This document shows, one piece after another, positions 1 through 4,721 of a stretch of 8,793 nucleotides of DNA. The DNA is from CAYTCZ01 sp964436315 (GTDB lineage: Bacteria; Actinomycetota; Thermoleophilia; Gaiellales; Gaiellaceae): contig CAYTCZ010000146.1 in the NCBI GenBank assembly GCA_964436315.1, forward strand, positions 1 through 8,793. The letters run 5' to 3'. The position numbers and the translations under genes were made by a program. Below the pieces are notes generated by a model that was not told where the DNA came from, did no database searches, and was given only the letters and a program-made list of their open reading frames with translations. Positions within the stretch are counted from its first letter, which is position 1. Every line of letters starts with the position of its first letter.

Positions 1-2
1 TC

Positions 3-59
3 CATACGAACTGGACCGGCAAGGGCGGCGTGACCGCTTCAGGCAGCTACAACGTCTGA
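3..59 (+). CDS. C-terminal 18 residues of an unidentified protein (5' partial)
   Basis: An open frame entering from the left edge ends in TGA at 57-59 and reads HTNWTGKGGVTASGSYNV. The Gly/Ser/Thr-rich, Trp-containing tail would suit an extracellular beta-rich protein, and a hairpin follows at once, as expected at a gene end. The frame at the edge is a choice: frame 1 stops at 31-33, and frame 2 stays open longer but reads Arg-rich shadow-like sequence. Too short to assign a family. It points the same way as the secreted lyase downstream. Confidence 0.45.
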   Translation, partial: HTNWTGKGGVTASGSYNV

Positions 60-82
60 GCCCGACTCGGTTCGCGTCGGGC
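60..82 (+). terminator. Hairpin directly after the stop codon, possible terminator
   Basis: GCCCGAC at 60-66 pairs perfectly with GTCGGGC at 76-82 around a 9-nt loop. It begins one base after the TGA at 57-59. There is no T tract after it, so it is not a canonical intrinsic terminator, but U-less hairpins are common at gene ends in GC-rich bacteria. Its placement is the main support. Confidence 0.45.
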
Positions 83-185
83 AGGCGGGACGCACATTGG
101 CGACCGACAGCACGTAGACGCCTCCCAAAGGGACGTCGGCCCCTGAGCCGGCAGCCTCACTGTCCCCGTATGGGTGAGATGATGC

Positions 186-201
186 TCCTCCCAACGGAGG
201 A
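186..201 (+). repeat. Small perfect hairpin upstream of the lyase gene
   Basis: TCCTCC at 186-191 pairs with GGAGGA at 196-201 around the 4-nt loop CAAC. It lies about 50 nt before the lyase start, in a region otherwise without a recognisable promoter. The GGAGGA arm resembles a ribosome-binding site but is too far from any start codon to serve as one. Function unknown. Confidence 0.3.
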
Positions 202-249
202 CTCGCGCTGCCGAAAAGCTTCCGATGAGAGGTCTGACTTCCGCCCACC

Positions 250-1023
250 GTGATCGGCGTGTTCTGGCGTAGCTTCCTCCTCATACCTCTCGTACTGACC
301 ACGTACGTAGGGCTCTCGGTCGGATCCGCTACGGCCGCAATCCTCTGGCGTGGTGACTTCGCCACGGGCGACCTCGAACAGTGGAACGGTTCGCAGTCCA
401 AGAGTGCCGACCGAATCGTCGTCGCTCGCACCCCCGACTCGGATGGTCGATACGCGGCTCGTTTCACCGTACGTCCTGGGGACACTGAAGTTGCCGGCTC
501 GGGACCGCACGAGCGAGCCGAGGTCCTTCAGTTTGCCTCATTGACCAACGGCTCGGAGGGCGAGGAGCAATGGTGGGCTTGGTCGACGAGGTTCGCGAAG
601 CAGTTCAGACCTTCAGGCGGCTTCAATATCTTCACGCAGTGGCACCACACCGGGTCTCGTTGCTCCCCGCCGGTCTCGTTCTACGTCAGAGGGAAGACGC
701 TCGGAGTTTCGACACGAGGTGGGCGCCTGAAGAGCAACTGTTCGTATCCGCACCGCGGCGGATGGACGTTGGTCGACAAGCTCAAGAAGAGGAGGTGGTA
801 CGAGTTCGTCTTCCACGTGAAATGGTCGTCGAAGCCAAACGTCGGTTTCGTCGAGCTCTGGGTGAACGGCAAACAGGTCGTCCCGAAGACTCACGTGGCG
901 ACGCTGTATCGCGGCCAGTCCGTGTATCTCAAGCAAGGCTTGTACCGGAGCGGCTCGCGTCGGCCGGCGGTTGTGTACCACCGTGGCATGCGTCTCGGCG
1001 AAAGCTGGCGGGACGTTCGCTAA
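250..1023 (+). CDS. Secreted polysaccharide lyase (heparin-lyase / glucuronan-lyase-like jelly roll)
   Basis: Probably cleaves a uronic-acid-containing polysaccharide outside the cell by beta-elimination; the actual substrate cannot be read from sequence. Residues 1-30 form a signal peptide: basic W-R near the start, a hydrophobic run LLIPLVLTTYVGLSVG, and an Ala-rich cleavage region at SATAA (26-30). The mature part starts ILWRGDF and has features typical of the Polysacc_lyase family: ERAE at 88-91, a WW pair at 108-109, FTQWHH at 128-133, KQGLYR at 228-233 and a terminal VYHRGMRLG at 242-250. C138 and C164 could form a disulfide in the exported protein. At 257 residues it is complete for a single-domain enzyme. 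The GTG start is the first possible after an in-frame TGA at 235-237; no good Shine-Dalgarno precedes it (GAGAGG at 228-232 is too distant). A non-catalytic carbohydrate-binding jelly-roll protein is the alternative. Confidence 0.75.
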   Translation: MIGVFWRSFLLIPLVLTTYVGLSVGSATAAILWRGDFATGDLEQWNGSQSKSADRIVVARTPDSDGRYAARFTVRPGDTEVAGSGPHERAEVLQFASLTNGSEGEEQWWAWSTRFAKQFRPSGGFNIFTQWHHTGSRCSPPVSFYVRGKTLGVSTRGGRLKSNCSYPHRGGWTLVDKLKKRRWYEFVFHVKWSSKPNVGFVELWVNGKQVVPKTHVATLYRGQSVYLKQGLYRSGSRRPAVVYHRGMRLGESWRDVR

Positions 1024-1032
1024 TGCCAGCTT
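1002..1032 (+). repeat. Inverted repeat spanning the lyase stop codon, possible terminator
   Basis: AAGCTGGC at 1002-1009 is perfectly complementary to GCCAGCTT at 1025-1032, with a 15-nt loop that contains the TAA stop (1021-1023). It could form a hairpin at the 3' end of the lyase mRNA. No T tract follows. The remaining stretch to 1106, between two convergent genes, holds only weak further pairing (AGCGCGGCGG at 1041-1050 against CCGCCCGCT at 1099-1107, with one bulge). Confidence 0.35.
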
Positions 1033-1106
1033 GAGTCGAAAGCGCGGCGGAGCGTACCGGGCCGTGTCCCAGGTCGCTGTTCGACAGTCGCGCTGGAGCC
1101 GCCCGC

Positions 1107-2210
1107 TTACTCGAACACGATCACCGAGCGCACGAACTCGCCTCGTCGCATCGCGTCGAACCCTTCGTTGATCTCGGCCAGCGAGATCCTGTGCCCAACC
1201 AGCTCGTCGAGCTTGAGGTCCCCCTCGAGATAACTCCGTGCCAGGAACGGGAAGTCGTCGCGCGGCCGAGCACCTCCGTAGCTCGAACGCGTGATTCGTT
1301 TCTCTCCGAGGAGCGATCCGAACCGTAGTGCGATCTCTGCATCGACGTTCGTCTTTCCCAGAATGACCACTGTGGCGCCAGGCCGGGCGGCTTCCAACGC
1401 TCCGCGCACCGATTCTGTTACACCCGCCGCCTCGAAGGTGTAGTCGGCTCCCCGACCCCCCGTAAGGTCGTGCACCTCCGTCAGCACATCGTCCTTCTTC
1501 GGATCGAGCAAGTGGGTTGCACCAAGACGGCTCGCGAGTTCCAGTCGCTGCTCGCTTACGTCGACCGCGACGATCACATCTGCGCGGAGGAGGGAAGCTC
1601 CCTGGACTACGTTCAGGCCTACCGCGCCCGCACCGAAGACCACGACAGACGATCCCATCGACACCCTCGCGATATGCATCGCCGCGCCGACCCCGGTCAT
1701 CACACCACAGCCAATCAGGCAGGCCCGGTCGAGCGGAATGTCGTCCGGAATCGGGACGGCGCTCGTTTCGTCGACCACGCAGTACTCCGCGTGCGAGGAG
1801 ACGTGCATGAAGTGATGCACCTCGTTACCGGCACTGCGAAGTCGTGAGCCGCCGTCGATCAGGTGGCCGTTCAACTCAGCTTCGCGGTACGGCTCGCACA
1901 GGATCGGCTCATTCCTGTCACAGAAGAAACAGTGGCCGCATGTTGGATTCCATGAGGCGATCACGTGATCGCCAGGCCGGACTACCGTCACGTTTTCTCC
2001 GACCGCCTCGACCACGCCAGCGCCCTCATGGCCCAGGATGATGGGCGTTGGCCGGGGCCAGGAGCCCTCGATGACCTCCAGATCGGTGTGACAGAGCCCG
2101 CTCGCGGCCACTCGGATGAGCACGTCTGACGGCTTCAGAGCCCTGACTACGACGTCGTCGATTGCGAGCGACTGCCCGCTCGCGGGAAGAACGGCAGCCC
2201 TGAATCTCAT
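1107..2210 (-). CDS. Zinc-dependent alcohol dehydrogenase (class III-like MDR family)
   Basis: Oxidises an alcohol or adduct with NAD(+) in the cytoplasm; the substrate is not evident. Numbered from a GTG at 2216, the catalytic-zinc ligands are C42 (GLCHTDL), H63-E64 (GHEGAG) and C170 (GCGVMTG). The structural-zinc lobe has four cysteines, C93, C96, C99 and C107. The Rossmann motif GAGAVG is at 195-200, with D219 (VAVDV) at the end of beta-2, favouring NAD over NADP. The C-terminus (EINEGFDAMRRGEFVRSVIVF) matches the class III/formaldehyde-dehydrogenase branch. I start at the ATG at 2210-2208 (367 residues), because GAGG at 2219-2216 sits 5 nt before it and would overlap a GTG start at 2216. 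It lies downstream of the LLM gene on the same strand, separated by 333 nt, so it probably has its own promoter. It converges with the lyase gene. Confidence 0.9.
   Translation of the reverse strand: MRFRAAVLPASGQSLAIDDVVVRALKPSDVLIRVAASGLCHTDLEVIEGSWPRPTPIILGHEGAGVVEAVGENVTVVRPGDHVIASWNPTCGHCFFCDRNEPILCEPYREAELNGHLIDGGSRLRSAGNEVHHFMHVSSHAEYCVVDETSAVPIPDDIPLDRACLIGCGVMTGVGAAMHIARVSMGSSVVVFGAGAVGLNVVQGASLLRADVIVAVDVSEQRLELASRLGATHLLDPKKDDVLTEVHDLTGGRGADYTFEAAGVTESVRGALEAARPGATVVILGKTNVDAEIALRFGSLLGEKRITRSSYGGARPRDDFPFLARSYLEGDLKLDELVGHRISLAEINEGFDAMRRGEFVRSVIVFE
1956..1973. repeat. 18-bp perfect palindrome inside the alcohol dehydrogenase gene
   Basis: GGCGATCACGTGATCGCC is identical to its reverse complement. 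On the minus strand it encodes GDHVIA, a conserved stretch (PGDHVI) of the dehydrogenase family, so codon choice over a constrained motif explains much of it. It shares the core GATCAC/GTGATC with the GTGATCAC sites upstream of the LLM gene, but no regulatory role can be claimed from this. Confidence 0.5.
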
Positions 2211-2265
2211 ACGCACCTCACGGATCCACCGGAAGCGAGCCTACTCGTTGATCGCGGATTCCGAC

Positions 2266-2295
2266 CCCGGCGTCGCGTCGCCCGGCGTCGCGTCG
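2266..2295. repeat. 15-bp tandem duplication
   Basis: CCCGGCGTCGCGTCG occurs at 2266-2280 and again, identically, at 2281-2295, followed by a partial third copy beginning CCCG. It lies 56-85 bp upstream of the dehydrogenase start. Each unit contains an inner GTCGC/GTCG echo. Probably made by replication slippage. Confidence 0.9.
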
Positions 2296-2388
2296 CCCGA
2301 GTAACTCGTCTTCTGCGTCACGCGGTACACATTCGTCACGCTTCGTCTCCCATCGACGCGGTTTGCCGACGTAACATCGCCGTGGGAG

Positions 2389-2424
2389 GCGGGCTATGGG
2401 GCCCCAGCGGGCTATGGGGCCCCA
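2389..2424. repeat. 18-bp tandem duplication, each copy with a 10-bp palindrome
   Basis: The unit GCGGGCTATGGGGCCCCA is present at 2389-2406 and identically at 2407-2424. Each copy ends in the perfect palindrome TGGGGCCCCA (2397-2406 and 2415-2424). Being self-complementary, the two palindromes can also pair with one another to form a 10-bp GC-rich stem with an 8-nt loop. In the LLM transcript this hairpin would lie about 120 nt after the stop codon and could act as a U-less terminator; as DNA it could be a paired operator. Both are inference. Confidence 0.85.
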
Positions 2425-2430
2425 ATCCCT

Positions 2431-2445
2431 CGCGCGCGTGCGCGT
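2431..2445. other. Alternating pyrimidine-purine tract (Z-DNA-prone)
   Basis: CGCGCGCGTGCGCGT is a strict 15-base alternation of pyrimidine and purine, dominated by CG steps, which is the kind of sequence that can flip to Z-DNA under negative supercoiling. It lies between the 18-bp and the 17-bp tandem duplications. No specific function is shown. Confidence 0.5.
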
Positions 2446-2460
2446 CTTAAGCGTGAGTGC

Positions 2461-2494
2461 GGGTGTGCTCTGAGTGTGGGTGTGCTCTGAGTGT
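2461..2494. repeat. 17-bp tandem duplication
   Basis: GGGTGTGCTCTGAGTGT is found at 2461-2477 and again, identically, at 2478-2494. A degenerate third part (GCTCTGCGTCTG) follows, and GTGAGTGC precedes. It is T/G-rich on the plus strand, unlike its surroundings. The period is not a multiple of three, which argues against the region being coding. Confidence 0.85.
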
Positions 2495-2543
2495 GCTCTG
2501 CGTCTGATGCACGGAGATCGACCGTGAGCGGCCTCGAGCCCGA

Positions 2544-3698
2544 TCAAGCTTTCGCCTGAGTCGGCCGGAAGGCCGGCATCACTTCACGCGCAAACCACTC
2601 GAGCTGCTCTTTGAACACCGCTGGCGGCATGCCTTCCGCCCAGTGGATCATCAGCTGATCCAGCCCTGGATACCGTTCCTCGATCTCCCTGATGTGTTCA
2701 ATGATCAGCTCTGGCGGCCCACAGAGCCACGCGCGCTGGTCGACGCCGTCACGAATCGTCGGCGTCCGCGAAGGGGCGCCGGGTGTGCCCCAAGGCCGTC
2801 CGTTTTCATCCGAATAGCGGACGAAGCCGAAGGGTGCAAACCACTTGTATCGCTCGTCGTGATACGGCTCGACGATGCGAATCGCCTCCGCTTCCGTGTC
2901 GGCGAGACACAGGCCTACACCCCAGCACAGATCCTCTCCCAATGCCAGCTCGCGACCCGCCTTCGCCGCCTCGTCTCGATAAGCGTGCATGACCTCATCC
3001 AGGATGTCCTCACCGGTGAGCGTCACCATGCCCTTGATGCCGTTGCGGGCCATGTACGGAATCGATTTGCCGCTCGCAATCGCCTGCCAGATCTCGATCG
3101 GATAGTGGAGAGGCCGCGGGACGAGTGTCACTTCCTCAAGTTCATAGCCTCGATACTCGACACGGGCCGGGATGTCGTAGTGAGTGCCGTGATGCGAGAA
3201 CGAGTCCGTGTTCAGCGCCTTTAGAAGAACCTCCATCTGTTCCTCGAAGAGTTCTCGGTTTGCCGTCTGGTCGAGGAGCGGCGCCCCGAGCGTCTCGACC
3301 TCGCGGGTGTGATACCCGCGGCCGACACCGAGAATCACCCTGCCGCCCGTCACGATGTCGGCGACGGCGTAGTCCTCCGCTAACCGAATGGGATGCCAAA
3401 TCGGCAGGACGTTGAAAGCGCAGCCGAACTTGAGGTTCTCGGTTTGGGTCGCGAGCCAGGTGTTGAGCAAAATCAGATTCGGGAACACCTCGTATCCCTC
3501 GCGCTGGAAATGATGCTCGGCTGTCCAGAGGCAGTGGAAGTCGAGGTCGTCCATGAGCCGAGCGATGTCGCGGGCCGTCCAGAACGCCTCGGCGAAGCGC
3601 TCGTTCGGATACCGGCGCTCGTCAGCTGGAGTACCGTCGAGGCCGATGTCCTCAAGTTCGATCTGACCGACGTATAGGACGGAGAACTTCGTGATCAC
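2544..3698 (-). CDS. LLM class flavin-dependent oxidoreductase (bacterial-luciferase-like monooxygenase)
   Basis: A TIM-barrel flavin monooxygenase expected to use reduced FMN (or F420 in actinobacteria) to oxidise a small organic substrate; the substrate is unknown. In the 384-residue product, the family signatures are LWTAEHHF at 57-64, the NVLPIWHPIRLAED segment at about 96-109, and DIVTGGRVILGVGRGY at 114-129. The C-terminal part has CGPPELIIEHIREIEE and a closing LMIHWAEGMP-type strand typical of the luciferase family. The length is normal for the family. The GTG start at 3698 has a well-placed GGAG at 3707-3704 with a 5-nt spacer. That GGAG is part of a 10-bp inverted repeat, so translation may be controlled by folding. 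The gene stands alone, divergent from the HTH-nucleotidyltransferase pair. Confidence 0.88.
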   Translation of the reverse strand: MITKFSVLYVGQIELEDIGLDGTPADERRYPNERFAEAFWTARDIARLMDDLDFHCLWTAEHHFQREGYEVFPNLILLNTWLATQTENLKFGCAFNVLPIWHPIRLAEDYAVADIVTGGRVILGVGRGYHTREVETLGAPLLDQTANRELFEEQMEVLLKALNTDSFSHHGTHYDIPARVEYRGYELEEVTLVPRPLHYPIEIWQAIASGKSIPYMARNGIKGMVTLTGEDILDEVMHAYRDEAAKAGRELALGEDLCWGVGLCLADTEAEAIRIVEPYHDERYKWFAPFGFVRYSDENGRPWGTPGAPSRTPTIRDGVDQRAWLCGPPELIIEHIREIEERYPGLDQLMIHWAEGMPPAVFKEQLEWFAREVMPAFRPTQAKA

Positions 3699-3793
3699 GA
3701 CCGCTCCACTCGGCTTCCGCTTAGGAGTCTATGTAGCACGGCGACCGAATAGAACCGAGTGGAGGTCTTGGAGAGGCGCCGTCGAGTGATCAC
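3691..3793. promoter_or_regulatory. Two GTGATCAC palindromes bracketing the LLM promoter region
   Basis: GTGATCAC occurs at 3691-3698, where it includes the LLM start codon (in context CGTGATCACG, 3690-3699), and again at 3786-3793. The centres are 95 bp apart. Paired identical palindromes around a promoter are a common arrangement for repressor sites that loop or cooperate. No known regulator is assigned, and an 8-mer appearing twice in this stretch may be chance. Confidence 0.3.
3704..3764 (-). promoter_or_regulatory. 10-bp inverted repeat that would pair with the LLM Shine-Dalgarno
   Basis: CTCCACTCGG at 3704-3713 is the exact reverse complement of CCGAGTGGAG at 3755-3764, with 41 bp between. 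Read in the LLM direction, the upstream arm CTCCACTCGG precedes CCGAGTGGAG, whose final GGAG is the Shine-Dalgarno 5 nt from the GTG start. If transcription begins upstream of 3764, the mRNA leader can fold so that the ribosome site is buried in a 10-bp stem. If it begins inside the spacer (a TAGACT-like -10 on the minus strand is possible there), the dyad would instead be a DNA operator. Confidence 0.5.
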
Positions 3794-3852
3794 AGCTTCC
3801 TCCGAAACGAAGACAGCGCCCCCGGGCCGAACGTGGCTCACAGATGAAATAG

Positions 3853-3883
3853 CAAAAATGATCTTATGAAGAGATCATTTTTG
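3853..3883 (+). promoter_or_regulatory. Perfect 12-bp inverted repeat, probable operator of the HTH-nucleotidyltransferase operon
   Basis: CAAAAATGATCT at 3853-3864 and AGATCATTTTTG at 3872-3883 are perfect inverted copies separated by 7 bp (centre to centre about two helical turns). The site is an AT-rich island in GC-rich surroundings. It lies immediately before a -10-like TATTAT and the HTH gene start. This is the classic position for the binding site of a dimeric XRE repressor controlling its own operon. Binding by the encoded protein is inferred, not shown. Confidence 0.7.
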
Positions 3884-3889
3884 TATTAT
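3884..3889 (+). promoter_or_regulatory. -10 element for a probably leaderless HTH transcript
   Basis: TATTAT matches the TATAAT consensus at five of six positions. The A of the ATG at 3896 is 7 nt after the last T, exactly where transcription would start, so the message would be leaderless. This fits the lack of any Shine-Dalgarno before that ATG. No convincing -35 is visible; the expected -35 zone falls within the inverted repeat, consistent with repression by occlusion. Confidence 0.5.
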
Positions 3890-3895
3890 TCGTCC

Positions 3896-4225
3896 ATGAT
3901 CAGCGCAGACCTCCTCCGCGAGGCTCGGCTGCGCGCAGCGCTCACGCAGGCCGAGCTGGGACGCCGGGTGGGAAAGCCCCAATCGGTGATCAGCCGGTGG
4001 GAGCGTGGTGAGGTCGAGCCGAGCCTCGAGACTCTCAGGAGTCTGGTCAGGGCCTGCGACCTCGAGCTCGCCTTTCGTTTGGCGCGGTATGACGATCACG
4101 ATCGGGTCCTGATCGAGAGGTCGCTGGATCTGAGCCCTACCGAACGTCTCGTCGAGAACACCGTCGCGGTCCGTAGCTTGGGAATGCTGCCCACGGCACC
4201 CGTCTCCGCGCGTGGCCGAGTTTGA
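3896..4225 (+). CDS. XRE-family helix-turn-helix regulator, likely antitoxin-like partner of the next gene
   Basis: A 109-residue DNA-binding protein. The N-terminal half is a Cro/C1-type helix-turn-helix: LTQAELGRRVG (16-26) as helix-turn and QSVISRWERGEVEPSLETL (29-47) as recognition helix and following helix. A charged C-terminal part (about 65-95, DDHDRVLIERSLDLSPTERL) could hold the partner protein. I choose the ATG at 3896. An ATG at 3866 in the same frame would add MKRSFLYYSS, but it lies in the spacer of the inverted repeat, has no Shine-Dalgarno, and would be upstream of the promoter. The gene overlaps the nucleotidyltransferase gene by 14 nt, so the two are translationally linked. 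By analogy with toxin-antitoxin operons it should repress its own promoter; that is inference. A plain regulator unrelated to toxicity is the alternative. Confidence 0.8.
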   Translation: MISADLLREARLRAALTQAELGRRVGKPQSVISRWERGEVEPSLETLRSLVRACDLELAFRLARYDDHDRVLIERSLDLSPTERLVENTVAVRSLGMLPTAPVSARGRV

Positions 4226-4721
4226 CCTCATCGAGATATTCAGGGCGCTCGAGTCGCGGGAGGTCGAGTATGTCGTCATCGGTGCGATCGCCGCGCGAAT
4301 CGCGGGTGCTCCGGTCGTCACCGCCGATCTCGACATCACCCCCGCGATGACCCGCGGTAACCTCGAACGACTCGTCACCGCGTTGAACGATCTCGGCGCT
4401 CGCTTACGAACGCCCGACGACCCGGCTGGCATTCCATTCCCAATCGAGGCCCGGATGCTCGAGACTGCCGACGTTTGGACGCTGGCGACGAGGCACGGGG
4501 ATCTCGATCTTGTCTTCACCCCGACCGGGACAAACGGTTACGAGGATCTCAGGCGGGACGCCTCCCGCATCGCGGTCGGTCACGATCTCACCGTGCTGAG
4601 CGCTTCTCTGCGCGACGTCATTCGAACGAAGGAGGCCACCGGCCGGACGAAAGATCAGGCGCAGCTGCCCTTGCTACGCGAGACCCTGGAAGCGATCCGC
4701 GAACGTGAGCGCAACGACTAA
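4212..4721 (+). CDS. Small nucleotidyltransferase-fold protein (AbiEii/MNT-like), possible toxin
   Basis: A 169-residue protein of the DNA polymerase beta-type nucleotidyltransferase superfamily. It has the glycine strand VVIGAIAARIAG (21-32) followed by the metal-binding D39-L40-D41, and a plausible third acidic residue in GDLDLVF (96-102, D97 or D99). The C-terminal segment LRDVIRTKEATGRTKDQAQL (133-152) matches the K-x-GR-KD motif of AbiEii-like and related nucleotidyltransferases. The active site appears intact, so the protein could transfer a nucleotide to RNA or protein. It is shorter than AbiEii toxins (about 300 residues). The GTG start at 4212 lies 14 nt inside the HTH gene and lacks a clear Shine-Dalgarno, suggesting coupled translation. 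Its TAA overlaps the convergent ilvA stop by 4 nt. Its target is unknown; a housekeeping or antibiotic-modifying role cannot be excluded. Confidence 0.78.
   Translation: MAEFDLIEIFRALESREVEYVVIGAIAARIAGAPVVTADLDITPAMTRGNLERLVTALNDLGARLRTPDDPAGIPFPIEARMLETADVWTLATRHGDLDLVFTPTGTNGYEDLRRDASRIAVGHDLTVLSASLRDVIRTKEATGRTKDQAQLPLLRETLEAIRERERND

Larger units (their letters stand above)
2211..2543. other. 333-base intergenic region rich in short tandem duplications
   Basis: This gap separates the LLM gene (stop at 2544) from the alcohol dehydrogenase gene (start at 2210), both on the minus strand. It contains three independent tandem duplications, two TGGGGCCCCA palindromes and an alternating pyrimidine-purine tract, listed separately. 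A minus-strand frame stays open across it (2547 to 2218), but the product is Arg-rich low-complexity sequence with the duplications inside it, and one repeat unit is 17 bp, which is not a multiple of three. I treat the region as non-coding. The dehydrogenase promoter should be here; no convincing -35/-10 pair was found. Confidence 0.6.

Noticed and set aside
60..249. Search for a small RNA, riboswitch or clear promoter before the lyase gene
   Set aside because: Only the two short hairpins listed were found; no -35/-10 pair or known riboswitch core was visible.
2389..2494. Possible CRISPR-like array from the repeated units
   Set aside because: The units are directly adjacent with no spacers, and each type has only two copies.
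2218..2547. Minus-strand open frame of 109 codons filling the intergenic gap, starting TTG over the LLM stop and ending at the dehydrogenase ribosome site
   Set aside because: The product is Arg-rich and low in complexity, carries the tandem duplications (WGPIAR twice), one repeat unit is 17 bp, and it resembles no family. Its fit between the two genes looks accidental in GC-rich DNA.
3875..4519. A 214-codon minus-strand frame opposite the HTH and nucleotidyltransferase genes
   Set aside because: The plus-strand products have clear HTH and nucleotidyltransferase motifs, while this frame has none and runs into the operator.
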